The notes under the pieces: generated by a model | The model's input: the letters and a program-made list of their open reading frames with translations, nothing else | Database searches by the model: none | What the model was told of the DNA's origin: nothing | NCBI GenBank assembly: GCA_051418075.1 | Contig: JBPRGG010000041.1 | Coordinates: 1-64,000, forward strand | Length of the DNA: 64,000 bases | Source of the DNA: JBPRGG01 sp051418075 | GTDB lineage: Bacteria > Bacteroidota > Bacteroidia > Cytophagales > Cyclobacteriaceae | Direction of reading: 5' to 3' | Shown here: piece after piece, positions 55,601 through 63,903 of the stretch | Layout of the letters: each line of letters starts with the position of its first letter | How positions within the stretch are numbered: the stretch's first letter is position 1 | Program-made: the position numbers and the translations under genes

Positions 55601-56944
55601 ATCAATCGAGGTTTCTGAAGTTTCAGCCGAGGCTTTTACATTTACCGGAGAAGGGGGTTGCAGGTCATAATAATATACCGCTCCTTTATCAATAATACTA
55701 GCGCCTACCAATACTTTGGTGTTAAAAAACCCTATTGAATAGCCAAAAAAAGCAGAACTAACCGCTGAAGGATTGTTTAATTTGACATCTTCATTTTGCT
55801 CACTAACTCCGGAGTCCTTTATCTTATAAAAAAAGACTGTTCCACCATTCGAACTTTCCATGTTAGCACTTACTACCACAGTGCCGTTTTCTACTGCAAT
55901 ATCATGGCCATAATTCGTGTCGTTGAGATTAGTACTTGGCTTTAGAACCTTTTTTTGGACAAACACCCCATTTTCTCTTTTATAATAATAGGCAAAGGAT
56001 TTGTTGTTACTATTGAAAGGTGGAGCTGAAACCGCCAATTCAGATCCATCAGAAGATAAGGCGATGGCATAACCAAACCAATTGGTATAGGATCCTTCAA
56101 TCCGCTGCAAATGATTAAAAGTATTACCACTACTTTGGTAAATCTCTACATAGTTTTTCTCTTTGGCCAGTGTTTCAGTAATATTAACAGCTATCAGCGA
56201 GCCACTAATATCTACTCTTTCTCCAAAATTGGTAATATCATTATTAAAGCCATCTTTGGAAGTAAGGGTTTGATCATGATAAAAAAAATCACCATCAGCT
56301 TTATACACTTCTACTACACCATCCGCGTCGGATGTTCTTGGATCTCCCACAACAATAGTTTTATTATCCATGGCTACATCTGTGGCAAATTTTGACTTAA
56401 CCCTTCTGGTCCAAAAAGATTGAATAGGATCCCATTGGGTACCAGTCCGTTTGTATATAAATATATGAGGTGTTACTGTACCAGTACTATTCCCTTTCAG
56501 AGTGTAACGATCCGGCGCTGCTACAACAATAAAATCTCCGTCTATGGCTACACGCTTACCAAATCCTTCAGGACCAGCATTCAGAACTTCATCAGTATCC
56601 CCCTCAATAGCCAGATCCTGACCAACTGTAAATTTGGGACGTCGTACAAATCCCTGATTGATGGGCACTTTAAGCACATCCTGTACATGCCATTTTTTAT
56701 CGTCATGGTCAAACTTTAAAACAAAGGCTTTACTTCTGTTTTGAAAAGTGCTTGAATTGGGGTCTTCTGGTGCTGGTGCCCCAACCACAGCATAGTCACC
56801 ATCCACATCCATGGCAAACCCCAGGTTTTGTAATGCCCCTATATCAGTTCCTAAAATTTGATTTTCTTGTCCATTGACTGTAAAGCCAGACAACAGCCAA
56901 ATAGCGATTATGATCGTCCGGAAAATTTTTAAATTTGTCTCCAT
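49676..56944 (-). CDS. Giant T9SS-secreted multidomain protein
   Basis: About 2422 residues. Signal peptide (RTIIIAIWLLSGFTVNGQ) supports the ATG at 56944; the in-frame ATG at 57019 starts inside the upstream direct repeat. Order (residues in this numbering, rough): seven FG-GAP-like blades forming a beta propeller (25-450, e.g. FGKRVAIDGDFIVVAAP), fibronectin-III-like (460-540), LamG/concanavalin-like (575-765), carboxypeptidase-regulatory-like (835-905), a middle region of Ser/Thr-rich alternating strands (about 1140-1500), an Ig-like/Big_5 domain (about 1690-1790), repeated beta modules, and a T9SS type A sorting domain (LNQNYPNPF, GIYYYGLTS). It looks like an adhesin, a surface-anchored binding protein or a toxin. 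It is transcribed alone and closed by a terminator. Confidence 0.85.
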   Translation of the reverse strand: METNLKIFRTIIIAIWLLSGFTVNGQENQILGTDIGALQNLGFAMDVDGDYAVVGAPAPEDPNSSTFQNRSKAFVLKFDHDDKKWHVQDVLKVPINQGFVRRPKFTVGQDLAIEGDTDEVLNAGPEGFGKRVAIDGDFIVVAAPDRYTLKGNSTGTVTPHIFIYKRTGTQWDPIQSFWTRRVKSKFATDVAMDNKTIVVGDPRTSDADGVVEVYKADGDFFYHDQTLTSKDGFNNDITNFGERVDISGSLIAVNITETLAKEKNYVEIYQSSGNTFNHLQRIEGSYTNWFGYAIALSSDGSELAVSAPPFNSNNKSFAYYYKRENGVFVQKKVLKPSTNLNDTNYGHDIAVENGTVVVSANMESSNGGTVFFYKIKDSGVSEQNEDVKLNNPSAVSSAFFGYSIGFFNTKVLVGASIIDKGAVYYYDLQPPSPVNVKASAETSETSIDINWQTNPANSKTPFKVDNYLIYRNDEQDLLDAPFATSYTDDGLKPGTTHSYSVQSKNLFATSEKQLVIGKSKNNGAINGKVFAGNSETVGISNLPITTVPKNSALVLGGTIQDYACIKVDDFPQQEITVDFWIKTHDTSQSGIFSYATDKGDNTFLIADPNNLEVLLTGSNGAQARTNPTNIQINDNLWHQLMVSWASATGTITIWLDGKQVFRKTGIGTGYSIPAAGYIVFGQDQDAVGGEFVNSQPLAGQIDEVRIWNKAFTANDVLSFASRKLQETQDGLVYWWSLDGGLSGNPRGAYDNTKKNQNLAFFGNLSWAIAGPAMNQIAFSDKDGNYALKNIPYGNGSSFEVKPLITEGRDVAPLSEIVELNADNPTASVNFRDKSVTYVTGQVLFEGTNCPLSGVEVNVNGIPGTVKTDANGYFTLGGIPFGEHDLVVQYKNHTFKNIPRKLSVTGPIEDILIEDPTTFTLSGKVAGGSCDLPIGEATLNIKANLGVQTDVCYQTTIQTQDGRYEIQLPAFPMVDVFVNELTGNENSELILEGKIGYFPILQSTTLAEQDTVLNFIYRAHPELRISGFPETESCSLQVMEQGRSYNLKLEVIEDYDGVICPADQGTIEIIDVIGDMASPLEVALDSSGTVMYTLKAGLPNLIGGFTNPYQKKIEVLATTPAGTQSWVQWVVVTGSKPRSKTFTTVSPEIPLMILRDPPGDASYSYMEKETSNCVNVSYAVEESSELGLFRQVKVGTSFETGLGFSTETEIYATVGGTTTISRTNISTTETEYCLTTNNNFSTSDNENIIGASGDVFVGAALNIVYALTDVLEVNENCEVDLYQTVMYANKGLATQYFYTEEHIQNVVIPDLLNLSAIETDRTQKQKYLDQVDVWQQTLEMNRKLKAEALPHPDFTDALSFSNNVPFQHQTSATSSSTESIEFNTYMDAELAIEMGLDIAGSGFSAGVQIKTAMNIGSSNTTSRTTTNTTGFFINDDDLGDSFSFFVKRDPVYGTPVFDLIAGSTRCPVEPGTNAREGVRITLDKNLIAGIDADQAASFKMTLANTAESGGARKYLLGTAPESNPDGAVLLVNGISLKDVDPYTIDQGQSVDATLTVSRGPNAYSYENLRVGLYSQCDNNIGDEVAFSVRYESPCSQVKLFRPEAGWVVNRGSNDSLKIILEEYDTELLSDIILQYSPAGRNQWKDAFVVPASLLEDDYAIVYWKVTNNNVPDGAYDIRAKVLCPGGTNYSDIVNGFIDRQAPVAFGTPEPADGVLGMNEAISVILTESVNCNSVNQETVILKNTLTGEIIPSEITCLENEIKILPGVNLAEIENQPLQVSLVNVEDLQGNFVTDPINWNMKVSLNPVVWNRTHVSQEVLLGESDQKFSVRLRNLSQINYSFQIISLPEWLKMDETTGELSAEGDQLLNFYIDSNMEQGVYTDTIYADTSTGSAALIFQVTILCPAPDWQVEPSNFNHQMTLVAGIYANEVAFGEENDLLAAFVGNELRGMASLQKVVPQDEYVAFITIYGHTDGDSVEFRLWDASACLEKSLNERYIFQADQARGSASSFDSLTIADVHVQQISVETGWNWISFNLDLAGKSINEVLSGLVPQEGMLIESENQFSHYTPGHGWVGTLTNFEAGKMYKLKTTHSAEQKITTIGELVDVAGLELDLKKGWNWLGYLPQETQVVAEALGAYEARKNDIIKSISHFAEYSGSDWNGSLEEMNPGQGYMLKAGNGAKFKYINARRNQLVEIDDWVVNVADYEHTMNMTGLVNVSGIQVTNPNAVLGAFVGDEIRGTAQPVFVLNKWMYFITAYANQSDETFTFKLYDPDQDTLIQMANQVKFDEVIGVPAQPFSWFTSVPESRPVPVDNELPTGAGVTTSLEKDLNGQFNLNQNYPNPFQNSSVISYYLPVAAHVQLTVYNMTGQRKILVNEQQMPGMHEIMIQAGDLEAGIYYYGLTSQQVNGSYTFKQVKKMMVIK

Positions 56945-57009
56945 AGTAATTGGTGGTTTGATGTTTTCATATTGCATGTCACAAATCAAAACAAACTTTT
57001 CTAATGGCC

Positions 57010-57048
57010 CTTTAGCCATTGTTCCAGATGCTTTAGCTATTGTTCCAG
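57010..57048 (-). promoter_or_regulatory. Direct-repeat operator candidate for the giant gene
   Basis: Two 18-base copies on the plus strand, CTTTAGCCATTGTTCCAG (57010-57027) and CTTTAGCTATTGTTCCAG (57031-57048), one mismatch, 21-bp period, about 66 bases upstream of the giant gene's start. Direct repeats spaced two helical turns are the classical binding pattern of AraC-type dimers, and the hybrid regulator with an AraC domain is encoded just upstream. TTTG lies 18-20 bases before an imperfect TATG on that strand, a possible -33/-7 pair. Confidence 0.6.
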
Positions 57049-57196
57049 GTCACAAAAAACATCCTTTTGAAGGTGCAGAATGCATTTTTTTTAAACATGA
57101 GAAACTGATAATTCCTGTAGTATATACCGGTAAGCAAAATTGGGAATGAAGAAAATATCAGGCAATAAAATGGAGGAGCAGTCGGAAGAATCAGCG

Positions 57197-60100
57197 CTAC
57201 ACTGAATTTTTCTTTTGCAATTCACTGGGTGCATAATGTAGTTCTTCCTGAAAGCACTGGCTAAAATAGGATGGACTACTGAATCCGGTCATATAGCTTA
57301 CTTCAGAAATATTATACTGCTGACTTTTGAGCAATTCTACGGCTTTTTGAAGTTTGTGGAGGCGAATGAAGCGACTGGTTGAAAGATCAGTCAGAGCCTT
57401 GAGCTTCCGGTGCAACTGGGTACGGCTGATGCCCACTTCCTGGCACAAGGTATCGATTCCGAAATCTTCCTGATCAAGATGCTCATCCAGCACCTGTCGT
57501 AATTTATTAATAAAAGGATCCTCCTCTGACGGTGGGTTGTCAGGAGCTAAAATGGTGGAGCCACTTACCTGCAGGCTGTATTTTTGTTGCAGTTTCCGGC
57601 GGTTCTTTATCAGGTTTTTCATCCTGATTAGTAGCTCTTTACGGTGGAAGGGTTTGGCCAGATAGTCGTCCGCCCCTTGTTCCAATCCTTCTAGTTTGTG
57701 GTCCATTGAGGATTTGGCCGTCAGCATGATCAGGGGGATATGATTGGTCAGTTCATTCTTTTTTAAAGCCTGACAAAACTGATAGCCATCCATTTCCGGC
57801 ATCATTACATCACTGATGACCAGGTCCGGAATATTTAAGCTGGCAATTTCCAGCCCTTCTTTCCCATTTCGTGCTTCTACAACTTTATAATCTCCGATCA
57901 GGCAGTCTTTGAGATAAGCCCGCACATCCGGATTATCTTCCACGATTAAAATTTCCGGTTGTTGATCATTCAGCATTACTTCCGGTAGCTTATCGATCAC
58001 TGTGGCAGGCTGCACCTGACGGGAAGATTCGGTTGCCTCTCCTGACTTAATGAATGATGGATGATCATCCGGGACCAGGGGTAACCTGACGGTAAAAACC
58101 GACCCTTTGCCTTTTGTACTACTGACACTAATTTCACCCTGGTGCAACTCAACCAGTTCTTTGGTCAGAGCTAAGCCTATACCGGTGCCACCCTCAGCCT
58201 GTTGATTTTCGTTGATCTGAAAAAAGCGGTTGAAAAGCTGTCCGATGTTTTCCGGTGCAATGCCAATTCCCGAATCTTTTACTTTTATTTCGATCAAAGG
58301 AGGCCCACCTGCAGCATCATTGATTTTATTGACTTCCACCTCCACTGATCCACCTATGGGCGTAAATTTAAAAGCATTGGAAAGGAGATTGAAAAAGATC
58401 TTGTCACTACGATCCGGATCCAGGCCCATGACCAGGTTTTCTGATTCAGTGTGAAATGCCAGTTTAATATCCTTTTCCAAAGCCAAAGATTCAAAAGAAT
58501 AAGTAATCCCCCTGATAAAGGCCACGGCATCCATATTTTGCAGAGAAAGCCTTAGTTTGCCATCTTCCAGTTTACTCAGATCCAGCAATTGATTGATCAG
58601 GTTCAGCAGTTTATGGGCAGAGCGTCTGATTAGGGGTATATTTTTTCCTACGGTGACCGGATCAGGATCTTCCTCAATTTGCTCAGCCGGCCCCAGGATC
58701 AGCGTAAGCGGGGTACGGAACTCATGGGCAATATTGGAAAAAAACTGGCTTTTCATCTGGTCTAATTCAGCCAGTCTTTCTGCCTCCAGTCTTTCCAGCT
58801 TCAGTTGCTCCGCCAGCAGTTTTCTTTTATTTTCCTGCTTTGTTTTAAAACTCCTGTATCCAAATCCTCCTAATACCAGTAGACTGGCAAATGCGCCAAA
58901 CAGCGTATTTTGCAACAAGGTTTTTCTCCGGAGTTCGCTGGATTGCAAGGCTTTGTCCTTATTCAGTAAGGCGATTTCCTGTTCTTTCTTCTCTGTCTCA
59001 TATTTGGTGTGGATTTCGTTGACCTTTTCCTTGTTTTCCAGGTTGAAAACACTGTCCTTGTATGCTGTGTACTTTTCATAATGTGCCAGGGCCAAAGCCA
59101 GGTTGTTTTTTTTCTTTTCAATTTTGGACGCAATCAGATATGCCTGATATAAATCCTGGTTCAATTTTAGCTGGGTGGCCAGTTCCAAGGCTTGATTGGC
59201 ATATTTAGCCGCTTCCTGTATCTGTTCGATAGCATAGTTTGCTTCAGCTATACTGATAAAGTTAGTTACCAGGACTTTTTTATTATCTATTCGATAACTT
59301 AATTCTATGGATTTGTGTAGATTGGAAATAGCTTCTTCATAATTTTGGTCCTGCAAATAAGCCGCTCCAATATTATGATAAACAAATGCCTGCCCGACCA
59401 CCATGTCCTGTTCCTGAAAAATTTTTAATGCCTGATGGTAAGATTCATAAGCCAGGTCCATCTTAAAATTCTTCTTGTACAAGATACCTAAATTAGTCAG
59501 GGAGATTGCCTGGCTGACCGGATTTCCCAATTCTCCTTCCATATTAATGGCAGCCTGATGATATTCATAAGCCTTTTCCATGTTTCCCTCTTCAGTAAAA
59601 CTGATGGCGATACTATTATAAATTTGGGAAATCGTCTTTTTGTCATTTCCTTTTTGAGCGATTTTCAGGGCCTCGAAATAATACTCAAGAGCACGGGCAT
59701 TGTTATAAATGTCATAATAAGTGATGCCAGTATTAAAAAGAACGAAGGACAGCCGGGTTGAATCTGATAAATCAATGTACAAGTCTTTGGCTTTTTCAAA
59801 GAGATATAAAGCGGAATCAAATTGTTGGATGCTTCTTTTAAGCATGGCATGATTCTGATAAGTTACACCTAATTTTTCCGGTTTTCCCAACTTGATATAT
59901 AGCTCAGTGGCATGATGAAAATGGGCATCCGCCCTTACCTCATCAAATACGGTATTTGAATAAGCCAGCCCCAAATAATACCGGGCATCCGCTTCCTGCT
60001 CAGTAAACTGGTGTTGAATGGCTAAATTCAATGCTTGTTGGGCATAGGCCAATCCGGTTGAATCACGAACTATCACATAATTTTCAGCGATTTTATTCAA

Positions 60101-60238
60101 CAGAATTGCTTTATCTTTATCCGTATTTGCTTTTTGAAGTAGCTGCTGCAGGCTGTCATTTTCACCTGGCTCTGCATATACATCTGCCCAAAGACTACAG
60201 CTTATCAGCAATAAACAAAAACAGTATTTCCACAACAT
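57197..60238 (-). CDS. Hybrid two-component regulator (TPR sensor-kinase-receiver-AraC)
   Basis: 1013-residue one-chain signalling protein. Signal peptide/N-terminal anchor (1-22), TPR-like helical repeats (about 40-400, GITYYDIYNNARALEYYFEAL and similar), transmembrane helix (about 441-463), HisKA with His505 (SNIAHEFRTPLTL), HATPase (600-720; NLLSNAFKFT, GTGIGLALTKEL), receiver with Asp810 (LVISDVMMPEMDG) and C-terminal AraC helix-turn-helix (915-1008, VSYMTGFSSPSYFSQCFQEE). This resembles Bacteroidota hybrid regulators, but with a TPR periplasmic sensor rather than the usual Reg_prop propeller. It is 252 bases upstream of the giant secreted-protein gene, its likely target. Confidence 0.93.
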   Translation of the reverse strand: MLWKYCFCLLLISCSLWADVYAEPGENDSLQQLLQKANTDKDKAILLNKIAENYVIVRDSTGLAYAQQALNLAIQHQFTEQEADARYYLGLAYSNTVFDEVRADAHFHHATELYIKLGKPEKLGVTYQNHAMLKRSIQQFDSALYLFEKAKDLYIDLSDSTRLSFVLFNTGITYYDIYNNARALEYYFEALKIAQKGNDKKTISQIYNSIAISFTEEGNMEKAYEYHQAAINMEGELGNPVSQAISLTNLGILYKKNFKMDLAYESYHQALKIFQEQDMVVGQAFVYHNIGAAYLQDQNYEEAISNLHKSIELSYRIDNKKVLVTNFISIAEANYAIEQIQEAAKYANQALELATQLKLNQDLYQAYLIASKIEKKKNNLALALAHYEKYTAYKDSVFNLENKEKVNEIHTKYETEKKEQEIALLNKDKALQSSELRRKTLLQNTLFGAFASLLVLGGFGYRSFKTKQENKRKLLAEQLKLERLEAERLAELDQMKSQFFSNIAHEFRTPLTLILGPAEQIEEDPDPVTVGKNIPLIRRSAHKLLNLINQLLDLSKLEDGKLRLSLQNMDAVAFIRGITYSFESLALEKDIKLAFHTESENLVMGLDPDRSDKIFFNLLSNAFKFTPIGGSVEVEVNKINDAAGGPPLIEIKVKDSGIGIAPENIGQLFNRFFQINENQQAEGGTGIGLALTKELVELHQGEISVSSTKGKGSVFTVRLPLVPDDHPSFIKSGEATESSRQVQPATVIDKLPEVMLNDQQPEILIVEDNPDVRAYLKDCLIGDYKVVEARNGKEGLEIASLNIPDLVISDVMMPEMDGYQFCQALKKNELTNHIPLIMLTAKSSMDHKLEGLEQGADDYLAKPFHRKELLIRMKNLIKNRRKLQQKYSLQVSGSTILAPDNPPSEEDPFINKLRQVLDEHLDQEDFGIDTLCQEVGISRTQLHRKLKALTDLSTSRFIRLHKLQKAVELLKSQQYNISEVSYMTGFSSPSYFSQCFQEELHYAPSELQKKNSV

Positions 60239-60628
60239 ATTTGCCGGTTTGGATATAATATAAAACCATCATTCAAATTTAAATAAATTTATAACTATTT
60301 ATGTGAAATATCTTAAATTAAAACCGGATTAAATACAATTACAATGAAGTTAGATTTTTATATTTTGGCAACTTTTTATGTTCATACCCTATTCAGATTC
60401 CGGTCATTTTTTGATTTTCTCGCATATTTTTTTGCTGTAGCATACGCTACACCGGATGAACCGTCGGTAATCAGGATAATCTATTCATTGGCTCTGCATT
60501 TTCCATGCTTATATGTTTAACCCTCTCTTCATAATTTGATTGATCAGCCAAAATAGAAATCCCCCATTCTATCAAATTTTTTTTTAATTTTGCCCTCTTT
60601 AAATTTAAAGGCTGCAAATCAAAAAATT
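60239..60628. other. Divergent intergenic region
   Basis: 390 bases between the divergent hybrid regulator and valS. It contains a perfect 6-bp hairpin TGTAGC-ATAC-GCTACA (60436-60451) and AT-rich promoter-like DNA. A -7-like TAAATTTG for the regulator lies on the minus strand at 60274-60281. No T-box or other known leader was recognised before valS. Confidence 0.5.
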
Positions 60629-63262
60629 ATGGCATTAGCTACAAAATATAATCCTATTGAAGTTGAAGACAAATGGTATCAGTTCTGGATGGATCGGAAT
60701 TATTTCCATTCCGAACCTGATCCGTCCAAAGAACCTTACACCATTGTAATCCCACCTCCTAATGTTACTGGTGTACTTCATATGGGACATATGCTCAATA
60801 ATACCATCCAGGACGTACTGATCAGAAAAAAGAGAATGGAGGGATATGCGGCCTGCTGGGTACCAGGTACAGACCATGCTTCCATTGCCACAGAAGCGAA
60901 GGTTGTGGCTATGTTAAAAGATAAAGGTATTGATAAAAATAAAATAAGCCGGGAGGATTTTTTAAAATACGCCTGGGAGTGGAAAGAAAAATATGGCGGA
61001 ATTATCCTGGAGCAACTCAAGAAACTTGGTGCCTCCTGTGACTGGCAGCGCACCAGGTTTACCATGGAAGAAGTTCTTTCAGAAGCAGTTACTGATGTGT
61101 TTGTGGACCTATACCAAAAAGGCTACATCTACCGGGGGGTAAGAATGGTCAATTGGGATCCACAGGGCAAAACAGCTTTGTCTGATGACGAAGTGATTTA
61201 TAAAGAACTTCAATCTAAACTATATTATGTAGACTATCGCCTGGAAGGAGTGGAAGGAGTGTTAACCATTGCTACTACTCGCCCTGAAACCATCCTGGGT
61301 GATACTGCCATCTGTATTAATCCTAATGATGAACGTTATAAGCATCTGAAAGGAAAAAGGGCTTTGGTGCCCCTGATCAATCGCTCAATTCCTATCATTG
61401 AAGATGAATATGTCAGTATGGAGTTTGGTACAGGATGTTTAAAAATCACCCCGGCTCATGACCCCAACGACTATGAGATAGGGATTAAACACAACCTGCC
61501 TTCCATTGACACCATCAATGATGATGGTACTATGAATGAAAAAGCCGGTTTATATATCGGTGAAGACAGATTTGTAGCCCGGAAAAAGATCATCCGGGAT
61601 ATTGAAGCAGCCGGTCAGATGCAAAAAGCAGAAGATTATACCCACAGCGTAGGCTTCTCCGAAAGAACTGATGCTGTCATTGAACCTAAACTTAGTATGC
61701 AGTGGTTCCTGAAAATGGATACCATTACCAGGCCAGCTCTGGAAAATGTAATGAATAACACCATACAGTTTCATCCACCTAAATTCAAAAATATGTACCG
61801 GGTGTGGATGGAAAATGTCCGGGACTGGTGTATTTCCCGCCAATTATGGTGGGGCCATAGAATACCTGCCTATTACCTGCCTAATGGAGAATTCGTAGTC
61901 GCTAAAAATGTCGAAGATGCGGCAGAAAAGGCCAGAAAAAGATATCCGGAGGAAAATTTCACCCCCGACCAACTCCGGCAGGACGAAGATGTTCTGGATA
62001 CCTGGTTTTCTTCCTGGTTGTGGCCGATAACTGTATTTGACGGCATAAAAGACCCTGACAATGACGATATTAAATATTATTATCCTACCAATGACCTGGT
62101 AACAGCCCCTGAAATTATTTTCTTCTGGGTGGCACGTATGATCATTTCCGGTTATGAATACCGAGGAGATAAACCTTTTAAAAATGTATATTTCACTGGT
62201 ATTGTACGGGATAAAGTTGGCCGAAAGATGTCCAAATCTTTGGGAAATTCTCCTGAGCCACTGGAACTTATTCGAAATTATGGAGCAGATGGCGTTCGGA
62301 CTGGCATGTTATTCAGTTCTCCGGCCGGCAATGACCTGCTGTTTGATATCAAGCTTTGTGAACAAGGTCGAAATTTTGCCAACAAGATCTGGAATGCCCT
62401 ACGATTGGTAAAGGGATGGGAAACAGATACTGATCTCTCTGGTCAGGATGATCTTCCTGCTATCAACTGGATTGAGAATCGTTTCAATCAAGCATTGACT
62501 GAATTAGAAGATCAATTTAACAAATATAGGATTTCAGATGCCCTGATGATCGTTTACAAGCTGATTTGGGATGATTTCTGTTCCTGGTATCTGGAAATGA
62601 TAAAACCAGCTTATCAGCAACCGATTGCATCCGCTACCCTGGAAGCAACAATAAATATATTTGAAAAACTTATGAAGATCCTCCATCCGTTTATGCCATT
62701 CATCACGGAAGAGGTATATCACCTGCTAAAAGAAAGGAAAGCCGATGATAATATTATCATTTCCAGTTGGCCTAAAGCGGAAAATGTGGACCAGGAATTG
62801 ATCAGACAGGCAGAGACTGCTTTCCAGGTGATTCAAAATGTGAGGAATATTCGTAATGAAAAGCAAATCTCACCTAAAGAACCATTGGAACTGCAGATCA
62901 AATCTAACAATCAGGTTATCTTCAGTAAGTTTATGTTTGTAATAAAAAAACTGGCTAACCTGGAAGAGGTCCAATTTGTAGGAGAAAAAACTGAAGGTGC
63001 CAGTGGATTTATTATCGGTACAAATGAATTTTTTATTCCTGTTCAGGGTAAGATCAACCAGGAAGAGGAATTGAAAAAATTAAATACTGAACTGGAATAT
63101 CAATTGGGCTTTCTTAAAAAAACGGAAGCCAAACTTAATAATAGAAAATTTGTAGATAATGCTCCGGCCCAGGTAGTGGCCATGGAACAAAAGAAAAAAT
63201 CTGATGCTGAAATCAAGATAAAATCGTTGGAAGACTCTATTAAAAATTTACAGGGAAACTAA
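60629..63262 (+). CDS. valS: Valyl-tRNA synthetase
   Basis: 877-residue class I synthetase that charges tRNA-Val. HIGH motif as HMGH in PPPNVTGVLHMGHMLNN, editing domain region with TTRPETILGDTAICI, KMSKS loop (GRKMSKSLGNSPEP), the anticodon-binding helical domain and a C-terminal coiled coil (EEELKKLNTELEYQL, KIKSLEDSIKNL). Start: the ATG at 60629 (MALATKYNPIEVEDKWYQFW) fits ValS; an upstream TTG in frame would only add a short leader. Essential housekeeping gene. Confidence 0.98.
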   Translation: MALATKYNPIEVEDKWYQFWMDRNYFHSEPDPSKEPYTIVIPPPNVTGVLHMGHMLNNTIQDVLIRKKRMEGYAACWVPGTDHASIATEAKVVAMLKDKGIDKNKISREDFLKYAWEWKEKYGGIILEQLKKLGASCDWQRTRFTMEEVLSEAVTDVFVDLYQKGYIYRGVRMVNWDPQGKTALSDDEVIYKELQSKLYYVDYRLEGVEGVLTIATTRPETILGDTAICINPNDERYKHLKGKRALVPLINRSIPIIEDEYVSMEFGTGCLKITPAHDPNDYEIGIKHNLPSIDTINDDGTMNEKAGLYIGEDRFVARKKIIRDIEAAGQMQKAEDYTHSVGFSERTDAVIEPKLSMQWFLKMDTITRPALENVMNNTIQFHPPKFKNMYRVWMENVRDWCISRQLWWGHRIPAYYLPNGEFVVAKNVEDAAEKARKRYPEENFTPDQLRQDEDVLDTWFSSWLWPITVFDGIKDPDNDDIKYYYPTNDLVTAPEIIFFWVARMIISGYEYRGDKPFKNVYFTGIVRDKVGRKMSKSLGNSPEPLELIRNYGADGVRTGMLFSSPAGNDLLFDIKLCEQGRNFANKIWNALRLVKGWETDTDLSGQDDLPAINWIENRFNQALTELEDQFNKYRISDALMIVYKLIWDDFCSWYLEMIKPAYQQPIASATLEATINIFEKLMKILHPFMPFITEEVYHLLKERKADDNIIISSWPKAENVDQELIRQAETAFQVIQNVRNIRNEKQISPKEPLELQIKSNNQVIFSKFMFVIKKLANLEEVQFVGEKTEGASGFIIGTNEFFIPVQGKINQEEELKKLNTELEYQLGFLKKTEAKLNNRKFVDNAPAQVVAMEQKKKSDAEIKIKSLEDSIKNLQGN

Positions 63263-63268
63263 AAAGCA

Positions 63269-63850
63269 TTATTGTTGCGCTTCTTCAGGATGCCATAAGG
63301 AATAAAAATCCCATTGGACCAGTTTTTTTCTGAGCTGAACTTCCTGATCCATAAAATTCACATTGATGGTGTCTCTGGTATTCATCCTGTAAACCTGACA
63401 ACTGGAATCTAACGGTTCTCCCTTGGGTGAGAAATACATTTTCTTTTCTACAGTGATTGGTTTTTCAGCATAAAAAGTATTCATACGCCAAAAAATATAA
63501 TAAAGCAGTTTATCCTGATCATAGTAGTAATCAGCCAGTATAAACCAGTCACCGGAAAATGAATAATTCTCTTTCTGGACAAAAAAGCCTCTCTCTTCTG
63601 AAGGAATGATGGATATCATTTCTGATAACATTACGGTGTCTTCATTTACCGGATAAGTTACCAACTGTTGGTGCTCATAATTTGCCCCCCAGGCATAATT
63701 ATAAAATTTAGTACATTGAGGTAATTTTTGATCAATGACGGATTTCCAATACTGAACCTCCTGCTCTATTTGATTCAGCATCACATCTTTTGTTTGCCCG
63801 TATGTTTCAAATCCAATTAATAAAACAAAAACAATAATTAACACTTTCAT
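63269..63850 (-). CDS. Secreted protein, unknown function
   Basis: 193 residues with a signal peptide (MKVLIIVFVLLIGFETYGQ). The mature protein has several aromatic-rich strands (YNYAWGANYEHQQ, GDWFILADYYYDQDKLLYYIFWRMNTF) and a late WDFYSLWHPEEAQQ. No lipobox, no repeat and no known active-site motif. Two Cys may form a disulfide (Cys46, Cys151 region). Convergent with valS, 6 bases between stops, so the genes share a 3' boundary. Family not recognised. Confidence 0.6.
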   Translation of the reverse strand: MKVLIIVFVLLIGFETYGQTKDVMLNQIEQEVQYWKSVIDQKLPQCTKFYNYAWGANYEHQQLVTYPVNEDTVMLSEMISIIPSEERGFFVQKENYSFSGDWFILADYYYDQDKLLYYIFWRMNTFYAEKPITVEKKMYFSPKGEPLDSSCQVYRMNTRDTINVNFMDQEVQLRKKLVQWDFYSLWHPEEAQQ

Positions 63851-63903
63851 TTTTCTTCCTCACAATTATCTCCGAACGATCTGGAAATTAATTTTTCCAT
63901 GTT

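Noticed and set aside
56945..57019. Upstream start codon at 57019 for the giant protein
   Set aside because: It adds 25 residues before a good signal peptide and starts inside the first copy of the direct repeat; the ATG at 56944 fits better.
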